This document shows positions 7,605-16,365 of a stretch of 23,634 nucleotides of DNA, in pieces; within the stretch, counting starts at the first letter, position 1; each line of letters starts with the position of its first letter. The stretch comes from Flavobacteriales bacterium UBA5933 (GTDB lineage Bacteria; Bacteroidota; Bacteroidia; Flavobacteriales; Weeksellaceae), in the NCBI GenBank assembly GCA_002430925.1, contig DJDD01000007.1, positions 1 to 23,634 of the forward strand. Reading direction: 5' to 3'. Position numbers and translations under genes: made by a program. A model generated the notes under the pieces. That model saw only the letters and a program-made list of their open reading frames with translations, made no database searches and had not been told where the DNA came from.

Positions 7605-9584
7605 AATTATTTTTTCTATAATTTGCTCTAGGCTAGCAATGTTACTTTTTAGGCTTATACTTTGTTCACCAGCAAATTTACCTTCGAAAGCAACCGAAAA
7701 TTTATATTTTTTTAGAAAATTATTTTTTGTAACCTGATCGTCTGTGTTTTTATATTTCTCTGTTTTATTTTTATTGTATACTTCTTTTGCATTGTTACTC
7801 CTAGAACCCTGTTCAGCATCATAAATACGTTCTCTATAGTTATTTGTTTGTGTAACATATAAATATTCCAATATACCGACACCCAAATGTGCATTAAAAG
7901 TATATTCTGCACTCGGATAAACGTCTATTTTTAGAGGATGTTTAAAACGGCATGTTTCAAAATTTAGGTTATACTCTATGGGTTTCAGTTTTTGCATAGT
8001 TGCATTAGCAGCTAAATCTTCTTGTGTTGGTTTGGGGTATTTAACATCAAATTTTACGTATTTATCTTTTATTTCTAAATTTTTAAAATGCTCTGGTTGC
8101 TCTATTTTTACAAAATGATCGGTGTGGTAACCATCTATATTGTTGTAACGACATTCTTCGGTTTCTAAATCTGGTAAATAGATGTATAATTCTTCTTCCT
8201 TATCGGTCGCTTTTATTTCTAAGTAGGTTTGTTTTTGTATTTCGGCTGTCTTTTTCTCAAAAATAGTAGTTACTTCATTTTTGTATAAAGCATTTATGAT
8301 ACTGTAACCACAATGATGAAAAAAAGCCATATTGGTTTCTGTACCACTAATTACAGATACTTGGTTAGATGTTATTTTCTCAACTTCTAATAATTTTCCA
8401 TCTCTATCATTTACCTTTAAAATAGCGTTTTCCAATTTTACTTCTCCATTTGGTAATTTTGGCGAATAAACAACCGGGTAAACCTCTAACTGATGTCCGC
8501 CGTCCATTTCCCAAAAAGGGTCTATGTAGACAGCAAATTTGCATTTTTGTACATTTGGTCTTTTTACAGGTTGCTCACCAATATGGTTATCGTCCAACAG
8601 GAAACCTCTTTTGGCTATTTCCGGAAAATTATTAGTTGTATGTATATCTACAGCTCTTGTAAGTTTTTCTTCTTTTCTCTTTATATCTTTTTCATGTCTA
8701 TTCTCTATTTCTACACCATTATCCAAGTATTCGCGAACAAATAATTTATCATCTCCGTTTAGTCTATTAAAAGTAATTGCACGTATCAACTTATCTTTGT
8801 CCATTAGTTGTATATCTATATTATGTCCATACAAACCTTCGGTATAGATATTAAGATATGCTGTAGAACCAAATTTTAGTGTATCAGTGATGAGATTATC
8901 ATCCACATCTCGCCAATCGGCAAGTAATATATTTGTTTCTCTTCCTTGTGAATTAACAAGAACACCATAAGGGTATTTTCCTTTTGGTTCTGTTCCTTCC
9001 CAAAAAGGCTCTAAATAGGCGGCACCGCCACCAACAAGGAAATCATTAAAAGTAAGTGTTATTTCTTGTGGATTTTGTACATAAGAACTATTGAAACTAT
9101 CTTTTGTTAACTTTGGTCTGCTACTACCTACCAATACCCAAACCCAACGGATACTAACATATTTTTCTTTTAGTTCTGCTAACTCAGTTTCTATTTCGGT
9201 TCTTCGTTTTTTTATTTCGTTTTGCTGTTTTTTTGCAACTTTGTTCAGTTTTGCTTGCTCTTTGTATTGTACAGCAAGGGTACGCATAACCATTCTGCCT
9301 TCGTAGGGTACTAATTCTTCCCATTTACCTCCTTCATGTGCACGGTCGTTGGCATAATTTTTTTCTAGTTTTAGATTTTTTTCTAATTCAGCACTTATTT
9401 TATTTGATTTTGTTTTTAGAACAGAATCTTCATGCACCAATCTATTTTTTATATCGGTATATTCTTTTATAGAAACTTTTATAGTTCCAGAACTAGGCAA
9501 AGAAAGCCAACCAATTTCTTCGTTTAGTATTTGCCCTGGACCAAGGTCTATATGAATATGTACAGGTGGTTTATAATCGCTCAT
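7602..9584 (-). CDS. Large putative secreted effector, N-terminal 660 residues
   Basis: Third gene of the LysM / PAAR-like / effector / lipoprotein module, starting 16 bases after the DUF4280 gene. No signal peptide or membrane segment is seen, as expected for cargo of a contractile injection machine. Residues 50-80 and about 105-142 are charged and likely coiled-coil (for example KKQQNEIKKRRTEIETELAELK). Two later regions share a motif, AYLEPFWEG at 189-197 and VYIDPFWEM at 352-360, each followed by beta-rich sequence, suggesting a duplicated domain. I know no enzymatic signature here. The frame ends at TAA 7602-7604, yet coding continues in the same frame to 6777; the undisrupted protein would be about 935 aa. 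Base composition is clearly less A/T-rich than the flanking genes, suggesting acquisition by transfer. Confidence 0.75.
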   Translation of the reverse strand: MSDYKPPVHIHIDLGPGQILNEEIGWLSLPSSGTIKVSIKEYTDIKNRLVHEDSVLKTKSNKISAELEKNLKLEKNYANDRAHEGGKWEELVPYEGRMVMRTLAVQYKEQAKLNKVAKKQQNEIKKRRTEIETELAELKEKYVSIRWVWVLVGSSRPKLTKDSFNSSYVQNPQEITLTFNDFLVGGGAAYLEPFWEGTEPKGKYPYGVLVNSQGRETNILLADWRDVDDNLITDTLKFGSTAYLNIYTEGLYGHNIDIQLMDKDKLIRAITFNRLNGDDKLFVREYLDNGVEIENRHEKDIKRKEEKLTRAVDIHTTNNFPEIAKRGFLLDDNHIGEQPVKRPNVQKCKFAVYIDPFWEMDGGHQLEVYPVVYSPKLPNGEVKLENAILKVNDRDGKLLEVEKITSNQVSVISGTETNMAFFHHCGYSIINALYKNEVTTIFEKKTAEIQKQTYLEIKATDKEEELYIYLPDLETEECRYNNIDGYHTDHFVKIEQPEHFKNLEIKDKYVKFDVKYPKPTQEDLAANATMQKLKPIEYNLNFETCRFKHPLKIDVYPSAEYTFNAHLGVGILEYLYVTQTNNYRERIYDAEQGSRSNNAKEVYNKNKTEKYKNTDDQVTKNNFLKKYKFSVAFEGKFAGEQSISLKSNIASLEQIIEKII

Positions 9585-9600
9585 AGGTTTGTAGATTAGC

Positions 9601-10080
9601 TTATTTTTCTAATGGTATATATTTCACAGGATTTTGTTTTACATCTACAAAAGGAAGTAAAACAGCCAATACCTCTTGGTCTGCATTTTCTATATTTTGT
9701 TGCGTAGGTTCTGCCGTTTGTCCGTGGTGTGTAATTTCTATGCATGGTCCACCAATAGCACAAATCCCAATACTATCTTCTAATAGAGGATGACCACCGT
9801 TTATTTGGTAAGTAACATCTTCGTATTGTCCTGTCCATTGTTGCAACATTTGGTTACATGTCTTAAATCGACCACCAGGCAACGGTTGTAATTTACATTC
9901 TCCGAAAGTATTTTTTTCGAAAGTATTTCCCAAATCAACATGGCAAGCTACAAGTTTGGAACTGGCGTCTTTGTCGTTTATATAATGTTTTTTTTGGGTT
10001 AGTACTTTCAGTTTATCGGTCATATTCCCAAATTTGCATTTGCATATTGCACCATGACATACTTTGTGTTTATCACTCAT
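9601..10080 (-). CDS. DUF4280 PAAR-like spike protein
   Basis: A 159-aa protein with the DUF4280 (PAAR-like) layout: an N-terminal VCHGAICKCKFG motif, a central CHVDLGNTF region, a NQMLQQWTGQYEDV stretch, and a late glycine-rich GICAIGGPCIEI segment with paired cysteines. PAAR-type proteins cap the spike of type VI and related contractile injection systems and recruit effectors. This role is taken from the family. It lies 40 bases after the LysM gene and 16 bases before the large effector gene, the expected order for a spike-tip adaptor and its cargo. Cysteines are abundant in the tip-like portions and could bind metal. No VgrG, sheath or tube gene is in the window, so the machine that would use it must be encoded elsewhere. 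Confidence 0.85.
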   Translation of the reverse strand: MSDKHKVCHGAICKCKFGNMTDKLKVLTQKKHYINDKDASSKLVACHVDLGNTFEKNTFGECKLQPLPGGRFKTCNQMLQQWTGQYEDVTYQINGGHPLLEDSIGICAIGGPCIEITHHGQTAEPTQQNIENADQEVLAVLLPFVDVKQNPVKYIPLEK

Positions 10081-10120
10081 AAGGTTTTGGTTTTTAAGTT
10101 GGTCAAGTAAGATATGATTA

Positions 10121-11077
10121 TTAGTTCAATTCGTAAATCTCAAATGTTAATTCTTGTTCTTCCAAGTTATCATCGTAACATGTAATTTTTCCTAGTACAG
10201 AAAATATTTTATGTGTTTCTTTATGTAATTTATAACTAAAATCTAGTTTACATTTTTTATCATTGAGTATAGAATGTATTTCTTCTCCATTTACTTCTAG
10301 CAATATTTTACCCGATTTTGTGTAATGTTTATGCAGTTTAAAATTTAGGTTGAAATTTATTTTTTGATTTATGCTCGACAATAGTATACTGCTAGTTGTA
10401 TTAAATATTCCGTCTTTGTATTTTCTGTAAATCGGCATAAAGTAAAAAGCATAGAAAATATCATTGAAAATCTGAGAAATATAATCGTTTGGATTCTTAA
10501 AAAACAAAGTTGTTTTTGTCTCTATTTGGTCATATATTTCGCTATTGTATCTCAGTTTTAACCAGGGTAACAGTGTTTTCCAACGTTCTTTTAGTTCGCT
10601 ATCGTTATATATTCTATTAATTTCTTGTTTCTGTGTAACTTCCAATTGTAATGGATATAGAATATTACCTATTTTTTCGAATAATTGTTCTATGACACTA
10701 TCTACATTATGGTTATTTAGGTACAGTTTATCCTTTGTAATTTGTACAATGTTTTGTACCGATTTTTCTAAAGATAAAGTATAATGCAGTTGTTTGTCCT
10801 TGGTATTATTTCTGTAAATAATACCATAATTTATTTTTTCTATTTTTGGAGGAGCAACTAATTCGAATGTACGAATTGTAGTTGCTGAATATCTTTTGCG
10901 AACTTCCCAAGGAATACAGATATAGGGAGTAATACTCTCGAATATTTTTAGACAATCGTCACCTAAATCGCAATGCTTATTATGAAATAAACGTAATTCT
11001 TCTCTGTCTATTCTATAGGCTTCTGCAACAGTAGTCATATTTTCTCCATGACGGACTTTGTATCTGTAATGTGACAT
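10121..11077 (-). CDS. LysM-domain protein at the head of the effector module
   Basis: A 318-aa protein beginning with a LysM-like repeat (YRYKVRHGENMTTVAEAYRI, about residues 4-23, extending to about 60 with LKIFESITPYICIP). There is no signal peptide, so the LysM is unlikely to act as a periplasmic peptidoglycan anchor. In contractile injection loci, cytoplasmic LysM proteins are thought to be spike or baseplate adaptors, which fits a gene placed directly upstream of a DUF4280 gene. The remaining 250 residues are unrecognised, with mixed helix and strand character. It is the first gene of the minus-strand module and starts 137 bases after the DUF58 gene ends. Its base composition is only slightly richer in G/C than the neighbours. 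Confidence 0.75.
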   Translation of the reverse strand: MSHYRYKVRHGENMTTVAEAYRIDREELRLFHNKHCDLGDDCLKIFESITPYICIPWEVRKRYSATTIRTFELVAPPKIEKINYGIIYRNNTKDKQLHYTLSLEKSVQNIVQITKDKLYLNNHNVDSVIEQLFEKIGNILYPLQLEVTQKQEINRIYNDSELKERWKTLLPWLKLRYNSEIYDQIETKTTLFFKNPNDYISQIFNDIFYAFYFMPIYRKYKDGIFNTTSSILLSSINQKINFNLNFKLHKHYTKSGKILLEVNGEEIHSILNDKKCKLDFSYKLHKETHKIFSVLGKITCYDDNLEEQELTFEIYELN

Positions 11078-11105
11078 TTTTAGGTAGTTAGAAATAAGTT
11101 GGTAA

Positions 11106-11138
11106 TTGTTAAAATATTTAACTATAATAATTTAACAA
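11106..11138. promoter_or_regulatory. 8-bp inverted repeat upstream of the LysM gene
   Basis: TTGTTAAA (11106-11113) and TTTAACAA (11131-11138) are perfect inverted copies 17 bases apart, about 30-60 bases before the LysM ATG. They could be an operator for the effector module or a chance feature of very A/T-rich DNA. The surrounding 11078-11214 spacer shows no clear promoter or terminator. Confidence 0.25.
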
Positions 11139-11214
11139 AAATTGTGCAGTTTTTTAATTATTCTAAAAAAATCAATTCATAATTTTTTTTATCAAAAAAT
11201 AGATATTATTCTCT

Positions 11215-12543
11215 TTAGAATAATCCCTTGGCTTTTATTTCTAAATATTTATTAATAATTCCAATAGTTAATTCTTTAGGTTCGCAATAAATGGTTAAAA
11301 TTCCGAATTGATTTAATCTGTTAATGATTAATTCTTTGTCATAATTAAATTTTTCAGCGATTACATTATTATAAATGTCTGTTGTCGTTTTTGCTTTTTG
11401 ATGAGCTAATTTTTTTAACTCTGTGTTTTTAAATAAAATCAATACAACAACATGAGATTTTTTAATTAATTTTAGATAAGGCATTTGTCGCTCTAAAGCA
11501 TCTAATGTTTCAAAATTTGTATAGATAAATAGGAGTGAACGTTGAGTAAGTTTTCGTTTCATAAAAACATACAATTGCCCAAAATCAGTTTCAAGAAAAT
11601 TTGTATCGACATTGTACAATTTTTCTAAAATCATAGGCATTTGATAATTTTTTCTATCAGCAACAACAAAATCCTTAATAGAATTATTAAAAGTAATTAA
11701 ACCTGCTTTCTCATTTTTTTGAAGTGATATATTGGCTAAAACTAGACTAGAATTAATTGAATAATCCAATAATTTTAATCCATCAAAAGGCATTCGCATA
11801 GTTCTTCCCAAATCAATTACAGAATAGACAGGTTGTGATTTTTCTTCTTGAAACTGATTTATCATTAATTTATTCGCTTTTGCTGTAGCTTTCCAATTGA
11901 TTAATCTGTATTCATCGCCAATGTTATAATTTCTTATATTTTCAAATTCTGTATTTGTTCCAATTTTTCGGATTCTTTTCATTCCAAATTGATTCTGCAA
12001 TTTAGCCGTAGAATATAATTGGAATTGTTTTAATTGTAAATACGATGGATAAGATGGAATAGATATATTTTCGTTAGTTTGAATTCTTTTTTCGATTAGT
12101 CCAAAAACTGAAATAAAAATATTTGTTTTTCCAAAATCATACGATCCTCTTTCTGTCGGTTTTACAGTATATAAAAATTGTGTTGCTTCTTTTTTAGCAA
12201 GGTGTTTTTTAAATTCTAAATTTCTTATTTGTAATTGAATAGGAAGTTCTTCTATAATCCTTAGATATAAGGGAAATAGATAATTACTTTTTACATGTAA
12301 TTTCAAATCATTTTTGTCTCCATTTGATAGACGTTCAGGATATTCTCGTATAATTTCTATTGAATTTTTTACTAAAAAAATAAAAAGAATATCCATTAAA
12401 ATGATTATTACAAGGATGAATGCAATAACATTTGTTATATAGAAAAATATAGGTACAAAAAAACTAATCACATAACAAAATGCAATAAAAAATCCTATGT
12501 AGAACAAACGATTTGTGAGAAAAATACTTCTAAAAACATTCAT
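11215..12543 (-). CDS. DUF58 domain protein
   Basis: A 442-aa protein with two N-terminal membrane segments (about 12-35 and 36-56), a beta-rich extramembrane region, and the DUF58 core: RNYNIGDEYRLINWKATAK (about 205-223), then YSVIDLGRTMRMP, a degenerate von Willebrand A-like start. These proteins pair with MoxR AAA ATPases. Here the ATG overlaps the MoxR stop by one base (TAATG), so they are translationally coupled. The pair is believed to act in chaperoning or activating envelope or metalloprotein complexes, though the exact role in flavobacteria is unknown. It is the last gene of the five-gene minus-strand operon. The accessory effector module begins directly downstream on the same strand. 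Confidence 0.9.
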   Translation of the reverse strand: MNVFRSIFLTNRLFYIGFFIAFCYVISFFVPIFFYITNVIAFILVIIILMDILFIFLVKNSIEIIREYPERLSNGDKNDLKLHVKSNYLFPLYLRIIEELPIQLQIRNLEFKKHLAKKEATQFLYTVKPTERGSYDFGKTNIFISVFGLIEKRIQTNENISIPSYPSYLQLKQFQLYSTAKLQNQFGMKRIRKIGTNTEFENIRNYNIGDEYRLINWKATAKANKLMINQFQEEKSQPVYSVIDLGRTMRMPFDGLKLLDYSINSSLVLANISLQKNEKAGLITFNNSIKDFVVADRKNYQMPMILEKLYNVDTNFLETDFGQLYVFMKRKLTQRSLLFIYTNFETLDALERQMPYLKLIKKSHVVVLILFKNTELKKLAHQKAKTTTDIYNNVIAEKFNYDKELIINRLNQFGILTIYCEPKELTIGIINKYLEIKAKGLF

Positions 12544-13535
12544 TAACGTGGAATTTCTACGCGATCAATAATTTGTTGTATAATTTGTTGTGTTGTTATT
12601 CCTTCCATTTCTTTTTCAGGAACTAAAACAACACGATGACCTAAAATTGCATGTGCAACTTGTTTTATATCTTCAGGAATTACGAAATCTCTCCCGTTAA
12701 TGGCAGCATTAGATTTTGAAGCATCTAATATAGCTATAGAAGCACGAGGTGAAGCACCGATATACAAAGATTGATCAATACGAGTTTGATGCACAACTGT
12801 TGCAATATAATTTAATAATGATTCGTGAATAAAGATTGATTTTATTCGCTCTTGAAATTCATTAATATCATTACCATTAATTACCTTATGAACTAAAGTA
12901 GTTTTATCTATATTTTTACGGTTTTGTTGCTCTTTTAGTAATTCTATTTCATTTTCTAATGATGGATAATTTACAAAAATTTTAAACATAAAACGATCCA
13001 ATTGTGCTTCAGGTAAACGATAAGTACCTTCTTGTTCAATAGGGTTTTGTGTTGCCAAAACTAAAAATGGAGGTTGTAAAGGATAAGTATTTCCATCAAC
13101 CGTAACTTGTTGCTCAGACATACATTCGAACAAAGCTGCTTGTGTTTTAGCAGGAGATCGGTTAATTTCATCAATTAGAATAATATTTGCAAAAATGGGA
13201 CCTTTTTTAAATTCGAATTCATTAATTTTTGAATTCAAAATAGAAGTTCCTATTACATCAGAAGGCATTAAATCTGGTGTAAATTGAATACGATTAAATT
13301 CAGCATTGATTGTTTTAGCTAATAATTTTGCCATCATTGTTTTCGCAACACCAGGTAAACCTTCTATCAATGAATGTCCATCAGATAATAGAGCAAGAAT
13401 TAATTGATCTATAACATCATCTTGTCCAACAATTACTTTTTTTAATTCATTTTTTACAGCTTGCATTTTTTCTTGTACATCTGTAAAATCGATTCTATTT
13501 TCTATTTGTATTGGTTGATATGTATTTTCGTTCAT
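12543..13535 (-). CDS. MoxR-family AAA+ ATPase
   Basis: A 330-aa cytoplasmic ATPase. Walker A is EGLPGVAKT (58-66), with the Ala-for-Gly variant normal for MoxR. Walker B is ILIDEINRSP (about 119-128), the sensor 1 region is ATQNPIEQEG (161-170), and LPEAQLDRF (174-182) carries an arginine-finger-type Arg. Late in the protein are the YIGASPRA sensor-2 region and GHRVVL. Length is typical. The ATG overlaps the DUF4350 stop by 4 bases (ATGA), and the gene is followed by its usual DUF58 partner. MoxR proteins remodel or help assemble protein complexes using ATP; the client in this operon is not known. Confidence 0.95.
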   Translation of the reverse strand: MNENTYQPIQIENRIDFTDVQEKMQAVKNELKKVIVGQDDVIDQLILALLSDGHSLIEGLPGVAKTMMAKLLAKTINAEFNRIQFTPDLMPSDVIGTSILNSKINEFEFKKGPIFANIILIDEINRSPAKTQAALFECMSEQQVTVDGNTYPLQPPFLVLATQNPIEQEGTYRLPEAQLDRFMFKIFVNYPSLENEIELLKEQQNRKNIDKTTLVHKVINGNDINEFQERIKSIFIHESLLNYIATVVHQTRIDQSLYIGASPRASIAILDASKSNAAINGRDFVIPEDIKQVAHAILGHRVVLVPEKEMEGITTQQIIQQIIDRVEIPR

Positions 13536-14704
13536 GAGATATTTGCTTTCTGTTTGTAGTTTTCTATAATTTGATATACATTTTTTAAATCATGTATATA
13601 TGGATGTTGTTTTTCGTAACTATTTTTTATTATGAGAAAATCATTTAGACATTCTTCTTGTGAAATATTTGCTTTTTGAGCAACAAGTTCTATAAATTTT
13701 TTATTCATGAGATCATCAGTTTCAATCATAAAACTTTTTCTTAATTGATAAAGAAAATAATCAATTTTCTTATTTATGATATCTTTTGTTTCACCATTTT
13801 CTTGATAAAGTGAAGATATTGTTTTAGCAAACTCTAAACTATGATTTTCTTCTTTTTCTATAATTGGTATAATTCGTTGTTCTCTTTTACTTTTAAAAAT
13901 TAAAAATAAGAAAAGAAGAATCAACAAACTTATCCATGAATATTTTAAAGCAGGTTGGGACATTATAAATCTCATAACGGAAGTATTTGCTGCTCCTGCA
14001 TAAGTTTTTTCTGTATTATACCATAGAATGGTTTTCCCTTTCAAAGATTGAAAAACAGTTTTAGAATAAAAATAACTATCTTGATTAAGAAGATAATAAT
14101 TTGAAAAATAAATAGGTTCTGTGTGATATAAAAAGTATCCTTTTGCTTTGTTTGGTTGATATTTTATAAAGTTAGGATATAATTTATTGTTAATATTAAT
14201 TGTTCCAAGAACTTCATGATTTCTAGCATTATATTTTTCTATATAATGATGTTGAATATCTTTCTTATTACTGATTAGATACTTATCTTTTAATGACAAT
14301 TCAAAATTCCCTTTAATATCTTTATAAGAGGTATATATAGTATCGTCTGTATTATCTTGATAATCTGAAATAAATATAATTCCTCCATTTTTTACTAAAT
14401 CAGAAATGTACTTTTTTGAAATAGAATCTAAAAAAACTTCTTTTCCTATAATAACAAGAGCGTAATCGCTTGCATTAGTTTTATCAATATTCAATTCAGA
14501 TATTTTCTCTAAATCTTTTATTTTTCCTTTTGAAAGATTCCCTATCTCTTTATGTGCAATATATAAACCGTAAGGATCTTTACTAGTTTGATCAAGAGTG
14601 ATTTCCCATGATTTTGGTAAAGAAAAATTTAGTTTAGAATAACCAAAGAGCATTAAAAGAATTAGAACAACAATTCCAATTATAATAACTAAATTATTTT
14701 TCAT
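13532..14704 (-). CDS. DUF4350 domain membrane protein
   Basis: A 390-aa protein with an N-terminal membrane anchor (about 4-23). An extracytoplasmic domain of DUF4350 type follows (DPYGLYIAHKEI near 43-54, then a Rossmann-like NGGIIFISDYQDN near 106-118). A second membrane segment lies at about 254-270 (YSWISLLILLFLFLIF), ahead of a basic cytoplasmic tail of about 120 residues. DUF4350 proteins occur almost always between DUF4129 and MoxR genes, as here: this gene overlaps the DUF4129 stop and the MoxR start by 4 bases on each side. The likely role is as the membrane component of the MoxR system. The molecular function is unknown. Confidence 0.85.
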   Translation of the reverse strand: MKNNLVIIIGIVVLILLMLFGYSKLNFSLPKSWEITLDQTSKDPYGLYIAHKEIGNLSKGKIKDLEKISELNIDKTNASDYALVIIGKEVFLDSISKKYISDLVKNGGIIFISDYQDNTDDTIYTSYKDIKGNFELSLKDKYLISNKKDIQHHYIEKYNARNHEVLGTININNKLYPNFIKYQPNKAKGYFLYHTEPIYFSNYYLLNQDSYFYSKTVFQSLKGKTILWYNTEKTYAGAANTSVMRFIMSQPALKYSWISLLILLFLFLIFKSKREQRIIPIIEKEENHSLEFAKTISSLYQENGETKDIINKKIDYFLYQLRKSFMIETDDLMNKKFIELVAQKANISQEECLNDFLIIKNSYEKQHPYIHDLKNVYQIIENYKQKANIS

Positions 14705-15357
14705 GCAATTATTGTTTGATTAAATTGGTTAAACATAACTTTAAGATTTTGATAATCATCTGCATTAATAACAAATTCACCAAACCAAATTTGATTAAAA
14801 ATTCTTGTATTTTCTTGAAAATCTAGTTTATTCTTTTCATTTTTTATTTGATTAATAAATTGTTGATTTGTTTTTTTAGGATTCCATTCAATTATACCAT
14901 ACTTATCTAAGTTTTGTAAGTTTTGGTAATGTAAATAACGTATAGCTAAAGGATAATTATTATTGTTTTCAGCTTTAGAAATCAATTCATTTAAATTAAT
15001 ATTATTTAAATTCTGTTCGATGTAATTAAAATCAGTTTCTTCACTTATTTTTCGTGCATTTTGTTTTAATAATCCTCCATTTTTATAAATGCGATAACCA
15101 ATGAATAAAATAAATAGAATAACAATAGTATAAAAGATAAATACCCAAGGTAATTTTGCTAAAAATGATAAAATATAATTTAATATATTAGATAAAAAGT
15201 TAGATTTTTCTTTAGGAGGTTGTACATCATTATAATCAAATGCTTTTGATGAATATTTGTGTTTAAACGTATCAAATTCTTCTTTTTTATCTTGAGCAAA
15301 AAGAATAAATTGGGTAAATAATAATATAATAGTCCAGAATGTTTTATTCTTCCTCAT
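14701..15357 (-). CDS. DUF4129 domain membrane protein
   Basis: I place the start at the ATG at 15357, giving 218 aa that begin MRKNKTFWTIILLFTQF and end a signal peptide at LFAQ. A start 81 bases further upstream (15438) is open but would overlap SpoIIM by 95 bases and put a non-export-like leader in front. After a short periplasmic region comes a membrane segment (about 64-88, VFIFYTIVILFILFIGY). The cytoplasmic DUF4129 domain follows, with the pattern YPLAIRYLHYQNLQNLDKYG, then WFGEF near the end. With the chosen start it overlaps SpoIIM by 14 bases and DUF4350 by 4. This is the usual component between SpoIIM and DUF4350 in Bacteroidota. Its function is unknown. Confidence 0.85.
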   Translation of the reverse strand: MRKNKTFWTIILLFTQFILFAQDKKEEFDTFKHKYSSKAFDYNDVQPPKEKSNFLSNILNYILSFLAKLPWVFIFYTIVILFILFIGYRIYKNGGLLKQNARKISEETDFNYIEQNLNNINLNELISKAENNNNYPLAIRYLHYQNLQNLDKYGIIEWNPKKTNQQFINQIKNEKNKLDFQENTRIFNQIWFGEFVINADDYQNLKVMFNQFNQTIIA

Positions 15358-16342
15358 TCGTGATCGATAAAATAGGATTAGACATAGAATGATTTTTTCT
15401 ATTTTTTTTGATAGGATAAATAACGTAATACCATACAATCAAAACAATGGATAATAGGATTACAGCTAGACTTAAAAATAGATTAATATCATACAACCGA
15501 GTAATAAATCCCTCGATAAATCCTGCAATCATAAAAAATGGAATTGTACTAACTAATATCATTACAGCTTCTTTACTTTTTAGGATTAAAGATTTTTTAC
15601 GTGAATAAGTTTTTGGAAACATAAAGCTATTACCAAGCATTAGCCCACAAGATCCAGCAATTATAATTACAGATATTTCTATAGTACCATGCATCCAAAT
15701 TGCTGTCATGGCTTTTCCTAAAACCCCTTCTTTAAAAAACATATAATGGAATGCACCTAACATAATTCCATTGTTAAATAAGATATATCCAGCTCCAATA
15801 CTAAAAAATAGACCTAATGTAAATGCATAAAATGCAACTTTTATATTGTTGACAGTAATTGCAAGTGTAGAACCAGTTTGGCTTCCAGATTTATAAATAG
15901 CAGCAGGATCACCATTTTTAATGTTAACTAATGTTTCTTCTACATAATCTCTTCCTAAGATAAGACTTGTGAAATCTTGATCGTAATGAGAAGATATTAT
16001 TCCTATAAGAACGGCAAAAGAAAAAATCAAAAAAGAATACAATAGCATTTTATGATTTTTGTAGACAACATTAGGAACGTCATTTTTAAAGAATTGAATG
16101 AATTGATTACTCGAATTTCTTTGGTCTTTATAAATGGATTGATGAGCAAATAATGCTAGCTCATTTAAGTACTCTTTTGTTTTACTTTTTGGATAAAATG
16201 TTTGAGCAAAAGCTAAATCATTCGTAATTTCGATGTAGTTTTTAGACAGAATATCTGGATGAACATTAATTTTATTTTTCAAATTATGTTCAATATCAGA
16301 CCATTTCGCCTTATTTTTATCAATAAAATGAGCTTCTCTCAT
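15344..16342 (-). CDS. SpoIIM-like (stage II sporulation protein M family) membrane protein
   Basis: A 332-aa membrane protein: about 90 cytoplasmic residues first, then about five hydrophobic segments (roughly 100-118, 168-192, 213-237, 257-280 and 290-312), and a short basic tail. The region NNIKVAFYAFTLGLFFSIGAGYI and the later AIWMHGTIEISVIIIAGSCGL (broadly 168-235) carry the family's conserved Asn, His and Glu positions. The organism type is non-sporulating. In Bacteroidota this homologue heads the DUF4129/DUF4350/MoxR/DUF58 operon and is thought to act in the envelope, not sporulation. It is divergent from the RDD gene, with only 30 bases between the two ATGs. Confidence 0.88.
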   Translation of the reverse strand: MREAHFIDKNKAKWSDIEHNLKNKINVHPDILSKNYIEITNDLAFAQTFYPKSKTKEYLNELALFAHQSIYKDQRNSSNQFIQFFKNDVPNVVYKNHKMLLYSFLIFSFAVLIGIISSHYDQDFTSLILGRDYVEETLVNIKNGDPAAIYKSGSQTGSTLAITVNNIKVAFYAFTLGLFFSIGAGYILFNNGIMLGAFHYMFFKEGVLGKAMTAIWMHGTIEISVIIIAGSCGLMLGNSFMFPKTYSRKKSLILKSKEAVMILVSTIPFFMIAGFIEGFITRLYDINLFLSLAVILLSIVLIVWYYVIYPIKKNRKNHSMSNPILSITNEEE

Positions 16343-16365
16343 TGTAGAGGGGTTAATTAGTAATT

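Noticed and set aside
7712..7912. Short minus-strand open frame inside the effector
   Set aside because: A different frame of the same strand, fully inside the 660-codon frame; low-complexity translation.
8450..8847. Three overlapping plus-strand open frames
   Set aside because: All are antisense to the effector gene, in which the minus-strand frame is much longer and has coherent domain structure.
10545..10784. Plus-strand open frame
   Set aside because: Antisense to the LysM gene, no support.
14701..15438. Longer form of the DUF4129 gene starting at 15438
   Set aside because: It would overlap SpoIIM by 95 bases; the ATG at 15357 gives a proper signal peptide and a normal 14-base overlap.
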